Assembly: GCA_035236585.1 (NCBI GenBank)
Contig: CP141135.1
Coordinates: 5,676,001-5,740,000 of the forward strand
DNA: 64,000 nucleotides
Direction: 5' to 3'
From: Warburgia ugandensis
Taxonomy: Eukaryota; Streptophyta; Magnoliopsida; Canellales; Canellaceae
In this document: piece after piece, positions 12,736 to 22,849 of the stretch
Numbering within the stretch: the first letter of the stretch is position 1
Layout of the letters: each line of letters opens with the position of its first letter
Position numbers and translations under genes: made by a program
Notes under the pieces: model-generated
The model's input: the letters and a program-made list of their open reading frames with translations, nothing else
Told to the model about the DNA's origin: nothing
Database searches by the model: none

Positions 12736-15401
12736 TGTGACGACTCGGGTTTTCTCATGCATTTTTAAATGCAATATCTAACTCCTAAGGTGGAATGCAT
12801 CCCTATTTGAAAACCATTTTATAAAAAAACATGCAATGCAGAGGAAAATCTTTTGTTTTAAGTTTATTTTGAAAACCCCGAGTGTCATTTGCTTTCACAA
12901 CAATCAAAGTAGTTGTTGAAGGACTTCAAAAATCATAAATGTTTTTCCTCAGGTCTATCCAATCACAGCACACAGTCCAACTGTAAATAAATACAAATAC
13001 ATGTCCAAAGGGTAGAGAGTTTACTCACATGTATAATTGTCTCCTTTGTTTATTCACTTGCTCGTAGCACTAATATCTCCTGAGACGTCTTCTATTTGTG
13101 AGTGGAACTATCCTGAAAAATGTTAAGGATAGGGTAAGTATATATTATACTCAGTAGGAGTCTATCACTATTAGTTTTGCAATGCACGCTATGTTTAAAA
13201 TCACATGCTCTTAAAACATGCGTATGTTCGAACAATCATGGTCAATATCGATATTAAAAACCACTGTATAATTGAAAATACTGACGACTTAAAGAAATAG
13301 CATAATTCAAGTCGAAAGTATCATATATCATAAACACAATGATATGCATACAATGCTTCACTGAATCCAACTCATGGATATATGGTATGGTCGACCAACC
13401 TCATGTCATGCCACATGCAATGCAAATAAAGCCTCAAACCATAGGGTCCAACTATGCCCATGACCTCGCTGCCGTGTGGTCCCCAGGTACCTGAGGACAC
13501 AGGGTCATATGCCTCCACGGGACATATGACACTTCGACCTAGTGCCGTGACACCAGTGGTAGCCCCCTGTACCACATGTAGTCGAAGCAAGGACGTTGCC
13601 CTTTTTGGGCGTGGTACCCATCCACCTAATAGTGGTAGAGGCTGGAGGCCAACCCAAACCTCTTGGCATAACGCCCACGAGCTTATCAGCCCAAATCATA
13701 TCAGATCAAACAAGCGAAATCCTCTTTTTCAAAACCTGCCTCTTTGGGTCCCTTACAACTGCCTACCTAGCATCTTTTGGTAACCCTCAAGGACATGCAA
13801 TCTTTCAAAAACTCAATGCTCACAAATCATGCAATATATGTATTTATTTGCAAAACATATCTATGCCAAAACATATCTATGCATAAAGCATTTATCATAT
13901 GTATGCTGAATTAAGTAATGATAAACAAGTTATATAACTTATACTTAAAACATATATAAAACAATCATGACTCTTTTAAAAAGTCTAGTAGCGATAGAGC
14001 ACCTACCTCAAAGTCTCCTGGAGTCGCGTCCTTTATCACTTTAACCCTTCCCTGGGTCTCATTTATAAACTCCTGGGTATGAATGGATACAAGGAGTCCT
14101 TATTAATTTCATTCTATTTAGACATTAGATCGCTAGATCTGCCTATTGGGTCCATGGTCCTTGCCTAATTCATTCGTCAGACTAGATCTTATGGTGTGGA
14201 TCTACTTTCTCATAGTTAAACTCTGTAATTTATCCTCTAATCCTAACTTTAAAGTCTCATTAGGCCCGTGTGCCCCAGTTCCCAGGATACCCATGTATCC
14301 TGGTTGAACTGCGACCGCCTTACGTGTGTGCGCACCCAAAGGCCATGCAAGGGACACCATTTCGCACGCGCACATGCATGCCCAAGTAGCGCGCTTCAGC
14401 ACGCGTCCCAGTCAACATCATGCAAATGCGTCTTCGACGCAGGCGGGCCACGCCTTGGTGCCCAGGACACCCCGTGCATCTTGGACTAGTCAAAAGCCTG
14501 CCGCACACTTGCGTGCGCCCGATGCTGGCCCCCAGGGGACGCGTCACTCGTGTGCTTCACAGGGTGCATCCCATGACAACTGGTTTTGGACGGGTTTCAA
14601 AGGAAACCCGTCTTCTCCGGTTTCCACAGCGTCTCCCCAACCAGAAAACACCCAGATCCGGCGTGGATCTGGGCAGGGAAGAAGCAAAACCAAATAGGAA
14701 GGGGTGGGGGGCTTACTTGGGTGGTCTGGGAGAGTACCCATCGCCGATGGGTGCGCCTAGTCTTTACCCTGAAGCTCCTGCTCACCAGAAATCGTGAAAA
14801 GCCCACCGTTCTGGTGCGACTAGAGGAAGAAAAGGGGAAAGAAGAGAGGGGAATGGGTAATTGGCAATGGCCGGCCTAACTCGGGCCTGGCTGTTACCAG
14901 AAAACTCATGGAAACTGGGTTTGAGACAGGTTCTGGTTTTGCCGGAAACCCCAATCTCAAACTGGCCGGAAAACTTGTGTTTTGGGGAGGGGGGAGATGG
15001 GGTATTTATATCCTTGCTATGGCGGTGCTGCTAATGGCAGTGTCGCCATTGGTGGTGGCAGAATCCTCTAGAAACGGGGTTTCTGGAGGGGTCTAGAGGT
15101 TGAAGACGACAGGGGGTACCATTATGAAAACGGCCCCGTGTTTTTCTGCCTTTTTCGTTTTTTGTTTAATTTACAAAAATACCCCTGATCTTTAAACGGC
15201 CATAACTTCTTCATACGAACTCCGTTTTGGGTGATTTTTGAGGCGTTGGATTCCATTTTTCGAGTAGAATCTAATGGTACCAAGTTTCCTCACAAATTCC
15301 TTTATTTACTATTTTAAATAAAGTGAAATATTTAACTCAATTTATTTCCTATAGAATGTCTAATTTTCGTTAAAAATAGTGTAAATTGCTCGGGCATTAC
15401 A
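12736..15401 (-). repeat. 5' LTR of the Gypsy-like element
   Basis: The partner LTR keeps the ~210 bases missing from the left copy. On the minus strand it starts TGTAATGCCCGAG, has a TATA-like box (TATAAATA, plus 15003-15010) ~390 bases in, and ends GAGTCGTCACA next to the primer-binding site. The GC-rich block here (14300-14560) is shorter and has a single copy of the unit. Confidence 0.88.
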
Positions 15402-15704
15402 AATAATTCCCAACCATTAGATGATTGACACTTGTAATAATCTAGACCATCCATTGAGGAGGTGGATGAGAGAGAGCAAAGTATAAATAGGTGTAAGCTC
15501 CTCATTTGTAATCAACTTAGGTTGGTTCAGCTAAGATAAGCTCATAATATCTCAGTTTTTGTTAAACTCAATATAATGGGAGAATTTCCTTTCTGAGTTC
15601 CTCTCATTGCATTAGTGGGTAAGTGAGTGTAGTCCTAGCAAGTGAGAGTTGAGAGTTGAAGATTGACTTGTACCAAGGAAAGGTGAAAGTGCAACCCCGT
15701 GACA
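15402..15704 (+). mobile_element. Solo LTR of family A, right part
   Basis: Continuation of the LTR begun at 6313. It contains a plus-strand TATA box (GTATAAATAGG at about 15481-15491), GTTAAACTCAATATAATGG and the closing CCCCGTGACA, all shared with the copy at 41124-41643. Confidence 0.85.
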
Positions 15705-16189
15705 TTATGTTGCAATTGAGCAACTTAAATGGTGACAGAACAATACAAACTAGAAGACATTCAATCAAGCGTTATATTATTTGCAACTGCTTAATTTCTT
15801 ACAGATCTAAAGCCAATTTGAGCTAGGTTTCTAAATGAAAGAAACCCTTCAGATTATAACCACACCCTCATCTGGGGTTTTGCGACAAAACGTAGAAAAA
15901 TTGCCCACCTTTTTGAATGGTCTGAATCTTTACATGGGCCATGTCCCAAATATCACGTACTCTGGACATTTCTTCTGTTAAAGACCTCGTGGCTCCCAAG
16001 AGAATCATTGACAGTAGCACCACTAAGATGGTTGGCCAGTAAATGCTGAAACTTGTAAGAACGACTGATTGAAACTGACACCATTTAGATCACCATCCAT
16101 TTTGGCTATGTATATAAGGTTCAAAGAGAAGATCTATGACCCCATTATTCCAGAAATGAAAGGACAGGTGTAGCTTAGTGTCACAAAAT

Positions 16190-16230
16190 CATGCAAGCTT
16201 TCCATTACGTGGGCAAAAGGAAACGACACG
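16190..16230 (+). promoter_or_regulatory. RY and ABRE motifs upstream of the metallothionein pseudogene
   Basis: CATGCA (RY core, the ABI3/FUS3 target in seed promoters) at 16190-16195 and ACGTGG (ABRE core) at 16207-16212 lie 100-120 bases before the pseudogene ATG. The region aligns with the promoter of the intact gene from TAGCTTAGTGTC onward, but the TATAAAAA of the intact gene is CTACAAAG here, so the TATA box is lost. Confidence 0.5.
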
Positions 16231-16311
16231 TCTACAAAGATGTAAAACTCATTGGCATGCTTATCAGATGTCACTATCTAAGAACATGAAAATCTCAAAA
16301 TGGAAAGAAAA

Positions 16312-16628
16312 ATGGCAGATGCAGAAACAGGTCGCAGCTGCAAAGATCGGTGCGGTTGCCTTGGAGGGGAAGCTTGCAGGCTAGAGTCATTTGTTTGTCT
16401 AGATTTTTTGTTTCTTACATAAAGACCTAGCCGCACAGTTCATATATTATTATGTAACAGGGATGGCGCTGGAAGTGGGTGCAGGCGCAGTTGAGCATTC
16501 GCTGTAGCCATTGCGGGTGCAATCCTTGCCCCGTCTGTCCTGTCAAAACGGTGACTTTTGGAGCTGAGGAACTTTACTGTAGGTGCCACGACGGATGCAC
16601 CTGCATCACCTGTGCCTTCAAGTGTTAG
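16312..16628 (+). pseudogene. Type 4 (Ec-like) metallothionein pseudogene, two exons
   Basis: Exon 1 (16312-16379) begins MADAETGRSCKDRCGCLG and matches the intact gene at 19460, but an in-frame 12-base loss removes the VPCP stretch with one cysteine. The intron (16380-16460) starts GC instead of the GT of the intact copy. In exon 2 (16461-16628) a 13-base net deletion shifts the frame, leading to a stop after about ten codons. Beyond it the second and third cysteine blocks ([11 protein letters not shown].. and YCRCHDGCTCITC..) are still clear in another frame. TATA box lost as well. Not able to make a full metallothionein. Confidence 0.85.
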
Positions 16629-19060
16629 TCATGGATAGGATGTGTTCATAGATTGGGTTATGATCGCTTTGTGGGTTAAGCTTATATATGTCGGGTCTAC
16701 TATCTAGCTGAATGAATAGTTGTATAACAATAACCTGTATTAGAAATTTGGAAGTGGTATGGAGGGGTAGGCCGTCGATCTTTGTTTGATATGCAGGTTA
16801 AAGAGGAGCCAGCTCCCTTGTCTTTGCTTCAATGGTCAGCTGAATTAGGTTCCAAGTTACCTGAATTACCTTTGTCAGGGAGAAAATGTCTTCTCCTTTG
16901 TGTGAATCACTTACGAACTTTATAAAGACTTGAGCCCATCAACACAAACCAGCAAATCAGAAATATAAACAAATAGAAACCACCAAAAATGAAAAACAAA
17001 TAGAAACCAGCAAATAGCGAAGAATTGAGATTAAAGAAAAAGTACTAATTTACTTAAAAAGGAATTATAAGTGTTCTTCTTTCAAGCTAAGCCCTGTTTG
17101 AGAATCAGCCTCTTTCGAGGGCGTTAAAAAACACTCATTTTTCCTGATCTCGCATCCTCTAGTTGAACAGGAACAAGAAACTAAAAACTCGTAAGAATAA
17201 TACCATTTCATACAACTAAAAGAGGCAGCTCTGATGCACGAAGTGGACTATAAGGGTTTTTATGCATTTTGACTACAAGGGTTAATAGGCTGTTTCTACG
17301 TCTTAAATCCGGTCATATGACGATAACTCTACCATTAGGTAAGGCTGTTTCTACGTCTTCCCGATAACTCTACCGTTTCGCTAAGGCTCTATGAAACATG
17401 TTATATTTCAAGTATATACACTTATGTATGAAACATGTTGTAGTTTAAGTAAATACACTTAAGTAAATGTTGTATTTTAAGTAAATAACTAAGTTGTAGG
17501 ACCTACTTTATGAGATGAAATGAAATGGGCCACACACACAATCATTTCTTTTGGCTGTGAGATAGGATAAGAGAGTTTACTTGGCTAAGTTTCCAGCACA
17601 ATAATGAACGCAAGGTAAGCTAATTAAAAAATGGGCTTAAATGTTGCTAGCTAAGATAACCGATTAATCCAGGCTTGATTAAGCTAGCCTTTGATAGAGG
17701 TTAGGCACCTAGAAAAAGGGAACTTTCCCAACTAAAACAATCGTCTCAACTAAAGATGCTTGCCAAAATCTTGTTGTTTTAGAGACAATGGGATGCCACA
17801 TAGAGCAGAAAACCAAGAAAGGTAGAGAGGGAAGCATATGATTGGCTGGTTGAGGATGTCTTTTGATGATCTGTTTTCCTCCCTGGTAGGAAAGCCCAAC
17901 AACTGGCCGTATGCCCCAAAGCAGCTACACCAATGCGTAAGCATCCATGAAACTAATGCATTTGACCACGAGAGTTGATGCTTTGCTAGTGACACAGATA
18001 CATACACTAGGCAATTCAAGTATGATATGATCACAAGTGATATGACCGATGGAGAAACTAATTAAGTTGCTTAAATGGTCACAATTATCTATATTTGTAA
18101 AGTGATAACTCAATGCAGCTGCAGATAGTATCAACCAATGATTGGATGAGAGTCTTAAATTCAAGGAAACTGAGGGGACAAGTCCTAGATATGATCCTTG
18201 ATTTGGTTCTAGCAAGGGGACATGGTTAGCTCATCCTAGCTACTGGAAGCTACTTTAGACTATAGTACAAATTATTTAAGAACTTTCACTCATGACTGTA
18301 GACTTTGTCCATATCAAGTAATTCTATATATACTAATTCTGTGGAAATCGTGTGATAGACTAACTGCTAGAGAAAATTCTGGACTTCCATTTGTCCTTCT
18401 CGTGCTAAACTGAGTTGAAATTCAGTTATCACAGATTTAGGTTCAGCCTCAGTAGAAAAATAGAGCATCTAACAATCTATTTTCACAGACGAAGAACTAC
18501 TAGATCACCTCTTTCATTATAGAGTGACAGAGGGATTGTATTATTCAAGCCTTTTTTTTTTATGTTTTTTTCAAAGGTCAGGAGAAAGCAGCAATCAATA
18601 GAATTTTCCTAATTCTCCCTCAATGTATTCCTTCTTCTCATAGATGTATAATTAGATGGAAAGATTTCAAGGAAGATGCTTTAGTTAATTTCTATTTATC
18701 TTTGTTTTATTTATATAAGATTCTTTTAATAACAAAGAAAACTAACTTTTATCTTTAGAGAAAACTTGTTTAACTTTAATATTTGCAACTGAAAAGCTAG
18801 CTATGTTGGCCTATCCAGTTAAACTCTTGACTCTCATGGATCCCCTCAAATGCCTGTTTGAGAAGCCCTTGGGAATTGCTTTTAAAGAAATGTACACCTA
18901 CGTCTCAATCCTCGAGGCAATACCTGTTCTTCCTAGCTAGTCCAAAACCATGGCTCATTTCTGAACCCCACTTGTTATCCCAGTCGAAAAGAGCCCCTAA
19001 CATCCACAGTCCCTACTAGATCTTCCCCAACGAAATTGGTTCTTGCTAGACATTTTTGTC
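16629..19060. other. Intergenic DNA, no gene seen
   Basis: AT-rich with no convincing coding frame. It holds a rearranged Au SINE piece (17285-17392) and short imperfect tandem units (AAACATGTT..TAAGTAAATACACTT) at 17390-17485. A T-run lies near 18551. The frames at 17750-18215 on the minus strand show no known motif. Confidence 0.5.
17285..17392 (-). mobile_element. Au-type SINE, rearranged fragment, minus strand
   Basis: AGGCTGTTTCTACGTCTTAAATCCGG ... GATAACTCTACCATT appears, then the same block AAGGCTGTTTCTACGTCTTCC ... GATAACTCTACCGTTTCGC again. The Au head is therefore partly duplicated within ~60 bases. Confidence 0.6.
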
Positions 19061-19063
19061 TGA

Positions 19064-19209
19064 CATGCATAGTGGGTCCAAGAGACATTGAGATGCATGG
19101 ACCCGGAAAGGAAAAAACAGAGAGATTGTTAACCATGGTCCACTTGTCTTTCACAGAATCAAACATTTAGCACCAACAAGACGGTGGTCCACTAAAGTGC
19201 TGAACGTGG
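19064..19209 (+). promoter_or_regulatory. Seed-type promoter motifs (two RY, one ABRE) of the metallothionein gene
   Basis: CATGCAT at 19064-19070, TGCATG (reverse RY) at 19094-19099 and ACGTGG at 19204-19209. RY elements bind B3 factors such as ABI3/FUS3, and ACGTGG is the ABA-response core bound by bZIP factors. Together they fit the seed and ABA expression known for plant type 4 metallothioneins. Short motifs occur by chance, so the support comes from the gene identity. Confidence 0.5.
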
Positions 19210-19373
19210 TGGACCCATTAAAGACAAATCGTCCCGATCACTATCCAGTTGGCTGTTTACAAGGTCCAGACTGAAGATCTAAGATCCCATCTCTTTCTCA
19301 TAAATCGCACGATTTAGCTTAGTGTCGCAAACTCGTGCAACCTGTTTACTACGCTGCCTAACGAGATGATACG

Positions 19374-19380
19374 TATAAAA
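19374..19380 (+). promoter_or_regulatory. TATA box of the metallothionein gene
   Basis: TATAAAA, 80 bases before the ATG. It predicts a start of transcription near 19405 and a leader of about 55 bases. Confidence 0.65.
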
Positions 19381-19459
19381 AGGAGGCAAAATTCATCAGC
19401 GTACTTATCACTATTAAAGAACCACAAATTCTAAGGAGGTCTCAACAAAAAAAGGGAGA

Positions 19460-20182
19460 ATGGCAGATACAAGGACAGGTACCGTTTGCAACGATAGGTG
19501 CGGTTGCCTCGTCCCTTGCCCTGGTGGGGCAGATTGCAGGTTAGAGTCTTTCGACTGTGTAGATTTGTTTATTTGATGTTGTCAATGGCAAAACAAGTGG
19601 GTATGGAGTGTTCAACAGAACATTCGTTTGCCTTCTCTTTGCTCCTGTTTTTCTTCTTCTTAGACAAAGCGATATTTTGTTGGCTTGCAGGTTAGAGTCT
19701 TTCGAGTGTGTAGATTTGTTTATTTGATGCTGTCAATGGCAAAACAAGTGGGTGTGGAGTGTAACGCTGAACATTCATTTGCCTTCTCTTTTGCCTCTTG
19801 TTTTTCTTCTTCTTATGCAGTTGGAGAAAGTGATATTGTGTTGGAACCACATGATTTGAACCCATTTATTCCGTGAAATAATGTTGTTTGTGGTTGTTGA
19901 TCGTCGTTGATCCGAAGTGGTTGTATGTTTAGTATGTTGTAAGAGAGTGAAACAAGAGATAGAGACGGACGGTCTAGAAACTGAGCACTAGATATGTTCT
20001 GTAACAGGTGTGCCACTGGAGGTGGGCTCGCAGCGACAACAGACCATTCAACTTGCACATGCGGTAGTCATTGCGGGTGCAATCCTTGTGGCGTCTGTGC
20101 TGTCACAACGGTGAGCACTGGAGTTGGGAAACTTTACTGTAGGTGCGGCGACGGGTGCACCTGTGTCACCTGTACCACTTGA
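19460..20182 (+). CDS. MT4: Type 4 (Ec-like) metallothionein, intact, two exons
   Basis: A small cysteine-rich protein that binds zinc (and other d10 metals) in the cytosol, mainly in seeds; in this family it stores Zn and buffers metals during embryo development. Exon 1 is 19460-19539 and exon 2 is 20008-20182 (intron GT-AG, phase 2), giving 84 residues, the same length as Arabidopsis MT4a as I recall it. Three cysteine blocks are seen: residues ~10-28 ([20 protein letters not shown], 6 Cys), ~42-56 ([17 protein letters not shown], 6 Cys) and ~69-81 ([13 protein letters not shown], 5 Cys). That is 17 cysteines plus two histidines, the Ec pattern. The start is the first ATG after a TATA box at the right spacing. 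It is the only whole member of a local cluster. The intron carries a 151-base tandem duplication that copies the exon-intron border. Confidence 0.94.
19534..19830 (+). repeat. Tandem duplication (period 151) in the MT4 intron, including the 5' splice site
   Basis: Unit 1 starts with the last six exon bases and the intron start (TTGCAG|GTTAGAGTC, from 19534). Unit 2 repeats it from 19685 (TTGCAG|GTTAGAGTC), with the same GTCAATGGCAAAACAAGTGGGT and GCCTTCTCTTT..CTTCTTCTTA blocks. The copied border now reads as both an intron end (CAG) and an intron start (GTTAGA). Confidence 0.9.
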
Positions 20183-20290
20183 GAAAAGGAGTGTCCATGG
20201 TCCTTATGTGAATTATTCGTCTACGAGGTTGGTCTCTGCATGATCTTTTGCGAGTTAAGTTGGGTTCCATGTTTTGAGGTTGTGTATGTT

Positions 20291-20699
20291 GAGTGTGTTG
20301 GTCCAGCCCCATTCTTTAGCCACCACCGACACCATCTTCAACGGTAGTGGGCGCAGCAGTCGGCCACCGACTGCTGACTTCAACTATAGGGGGCGCCGCA
20401 ATTAGCTGCCACAGACTTCAACAATGGCGGGCGCCGCCATCGGCCACCGCCCATTAACTTCTGTAAAATTGTTAAAAAGAAGCTCCCAAAAATCCCTATA
20501 AATAGGGATACCAAGAGGGCAAAGAATTAAACTCATTCCTCTGTAAATCCCCGTGTCTTCTTCTCTGTAAAACCCTTTTATTTCATAGTGAAATCGTTGC
20601 CTCTTTCGTGGACGTAGGCTTATTGACCGAACCACGTTAATATTAGTGTGTTTTTGTGTGTGTGATCTTGGGCTGGGACTGAAAATCTCCAACAGAGTG
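20291..20699 (+). mobile_element. Solo Copia-type LTR with perfect target duplication
   Basis: LTR at 20296-20694 (399 bases), starting TGTTGGTCCAG and ending CTCCAACA, flanked by GAGTG on both sides (20291-20295 and 20695-20699). Inside are a TATA box (CTATAAATAGG, about 20497) and the U5 palindrome-like GTGGACGTAGGC..GACCGAACCACG typical of Copia LTRs. No primer site or internal part follows, so it is a solo LTR left by recombination. It sits 108 bases after the MT4 stop codon, in the likely 3' UTR or poly(A) region, in the same orientation. Confidence 0.92.
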
Positions 20700-21121
20700 T
20701 ATGTTCTGAGTCTATGTAAATAATGAGTTAGATAAATAAGCCCTTGAATTAGGACCTAGTATTTTACTTTTGAGATAAGATACTCGCTTAGGCTGCAGAT
20801 TAAGTGCTTAAATGACCTTCCTATGTGAGAGAGGAAGTGTTCATTTTAGTTGTCAGACGACGTACAAAACCAGTGTGGCCAATAGGAAATCCATGGAAAT
20901 CAAAATGCTTAGAAACTGATGGAAATTGAAATCGATTAGTTCTGCTTCTCCAGAACTTTCTCTGTATGGTGAAAACAAATGACCACTGATCAAAATTGAA
21001 GATGAATCGTAACTCAAACTAGGGGCTATTAGCTTATGTCGATTACTGTGGGTCCCTGATCCGGAGTGCCGGACATGAGTATCTTTTGCTCGAACTTGCA
21101 AACGTTATCGAGTCCTGAAAG

Positions 21122-21265
21122 TTGGAAAGCAATCAGCATTCCACCTGCAAGTGGGGGAGCCATTGCAGGTGCAATCCTTGCACCTGCTTGTCCATCGCTT
21201 CTGGAGTTGGGAAAGCTTATTGCAAGTGCGGGGCAGGATGTACTTGTGCAGCCTGTGCGTCTTGA
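21122..21265 (+). pseudogene. Type 4 metallothionein exon-2 relic
   Basis: In frame, the segment encodes STCKWGSHCRCNPCTC.. and then GVGKAYCKCGAGCTCAACAS and a stop, matching blocks 2 and 3 of the intact gene. Differences: one block-2 cysteine is Trp and a glycine is Arg. A stop codon lies a few codons upstream in this frame and I found no matching exon 1 nearby, so it is probably a relic rather than a gene. An exon 1 far upstream cannot be excluded. Confidence 0.75.
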
Positions 21266-21835
21266 GAAAAGGCTGGCAAATTCACTGCGAACTGTTATCT
21301 CTAGTCTCGTGATGAGATTTGAGTATGCATAGTTATCGAGAGTGCATGGACGTGCGAGTTGGTGTCATTTTTGTGTGCTATGTTGGACTCAGGTTATGGA
21401 AATAATTGCCTCCAATTCATTTCCAGAGCGGTATACAAGAGAGGAACATCCTTGTGTGCTGTTTGGCCCGTGAATAAGACTAGTGAGGGAGGACAAAACT
21501 TTAGGCACTCGACACAAAGAGAATTGTCTAAGAACCATGGAAAAGGGCTGGCCACGATGAGATTACAAATTTCCTACCAAAATCTTTCCTGAGCATGCAA
21601 AACTTGTTTAGGAAATGATCTTGTTTCCATACACCACGTTGTATCATATTATGTTTCATTCTCTTTCCAAAGAATAGACTAGAACAAACGGAAAGTATAC
21701 TCTGCAAGCATACAATTAACATCACTTTCAACCATAAAACGAAACACACCAATCAACATAGACGTCAACCAAACATTATCAGCCCGAAATATTTCAAACA
21801 ATATGCTCCGTGAAAGCGGATAATATCGTTAACCA

Positions 21836-21953
21836 TAAAAGTCAATAGTACACAGCCTTGCATTGTATTTTGTAAGATGATGTTTTCACATCTTAAATCC
21901 GTGACCTCAAAGTTACACGACGATAACTCTACCTTTGTGCCAAGTTCCCCTTC
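21836..21953 (-). mobile_element. Au-type SINE, minus strand
   Basis: Minus strand: GGGGAACTTGGCACAAAGG head, AACTTTGAGGTCACGGATTT B-box region, TACAAAATACAATGCAAGGCTGTGTACTATTGAC. The last ~50 bases are missing. Confidence 0.75.
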
Positions 21954-22584
21954 GAATAATTCCTATCCCTTCACAGAGGGAGCAAGAGTAGTTTGCACAT
22001 TACCAAATCGTAGTGCCTACAAGTATCCCACGTAGAAGAGTCATTTGATCGGCCCAAAAGCAAAACTCCATAAACATCAATTTCCAGCGGGGGCCCTATT
22101 TAGAAATGTAGACCTCAGATTTTGTTCTAAAGAGTTTTAATGTCGTGGGATCTTGCGAAAGTAGATGGATAATTTGTTGATGATCTGATCAAGTGAGATT
22201 TGGAGGTGATGGGAATCCAAAGAAATCCAAAAAATTTGCATTAGGATCTTCCAATCTAATTGCCAGGCCTGAGACGCCTGCCTTCTAATTTTTTCTTTCC
22301 CTCATTGATGGAAGTCCGTGAGTAGTTATCTATTGGTTCAGATCTATGGCCTAATCAAAAGCTTACTGATCAAAAGATTGAGGGGCATAAAGACCCTTGA
22401 CCAGTAATGTGGGTCCCACTTGTGGGGCTTCTAGACACATGAGATTGCCATTTATTGCACTTGTTACTGAACTACATATATTAAATAGGTTCTGTTTGGG
22501 CAAATATTTATTGGAAACAAAACTCAAGCACCCTTAAGAGCTAATCCCAAATCATCATGTGGGTCAAGGGTTCAGCACTCCGAC

Positions 22585-22665
22585 TGCACCTCCACTAGTG
22601 GAGTTGGGAATGCTCATTGCAAATGTGGAGAAGGTTGCACCTGTCCCGCTTGGGCTTCCTGGTGA
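22585..22665 (+). pseudogene. Type 4 metallothionein block-3 relic (first of a tandem pair)
   Basis: It encodes CTSTSGVGNAHCKCGEGCTC followed by PAWASW and a stop, matching the last cysteine block of exon 2 except that two positions have Trp. Only the 3' end of the gene is kept. Confidence 0.7.
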
Positions 22666-22780
22666 GGCTGGGATGTATGCCGAATCTTTGGTTGATTGAT
22701 CAATGTGCGATATTCTGAATCCTCATTACTAAAGGAATCAAATGAACTCTGGATTGATTAGAAGATCCTTTCAATTGGCC

Positions 22781-22849
22781 GGTGGAGTTGGGAATGCTCA
22801 TTGCAAATCAGGCGAAGGTTGCCCCTGTGCGGCTTGGCCTTCTTGGTGA
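22781..22849 (+). pseudogene. Type 4 metallothionein block-3 relic (second of a tandem pair)
   Basis: It encodes GVGNAHCKSGEGCPCAAWPS then W and a stop; one more cysteine is lost. It is closely similar to the relic ~185 bases upstream, including the downstream GAGGCTGG(C/G)ATGTA, so the broken gene end was duplicated after it broke. Confidence 0.7.

Larger units (their letters stand above)
6538..15401 (-). mobile_element. Gypsy-like LTR retrotransposon, long LTRs, no coding capacity
   Basis: Two direct repeats (6538-9248 and 12736-15401), both TGTGACGACTC...GGGCATTACA on the plus strand, flank a 3.5-kb middle. The minus strand is the sense strand: after the right-hand LTR comes TAGTATCAGAGCCC (initiator-Met tRNA primer site with one mismatch), and before the left-hand LTR comes CTTTTAAGGGGG, a polypurine tract preceded by GAGGACGAAATT, as in Tekay/Del-type chromoviruses. 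Target duplication AATAG/AATAA with one mismatch. The middle has no minus-strand frame over 60 codons, so the element is non-autonomous or badly decayed. It sits inside an older solo LTR. Confidence 0.9.

Noticed and set aside
14202..14879. Frames up to 125 codons in the second LTR
   Set aside because: Same reason; they are the partner of the frames in the left LTR and not conserved as protein between the two copies.
16178..16384. 68-codon frame over exon 1 of the metallothionein pseudogene
   Set aside because: It is in the wrong frame for the MADAETG.. start and lacks cysteines.
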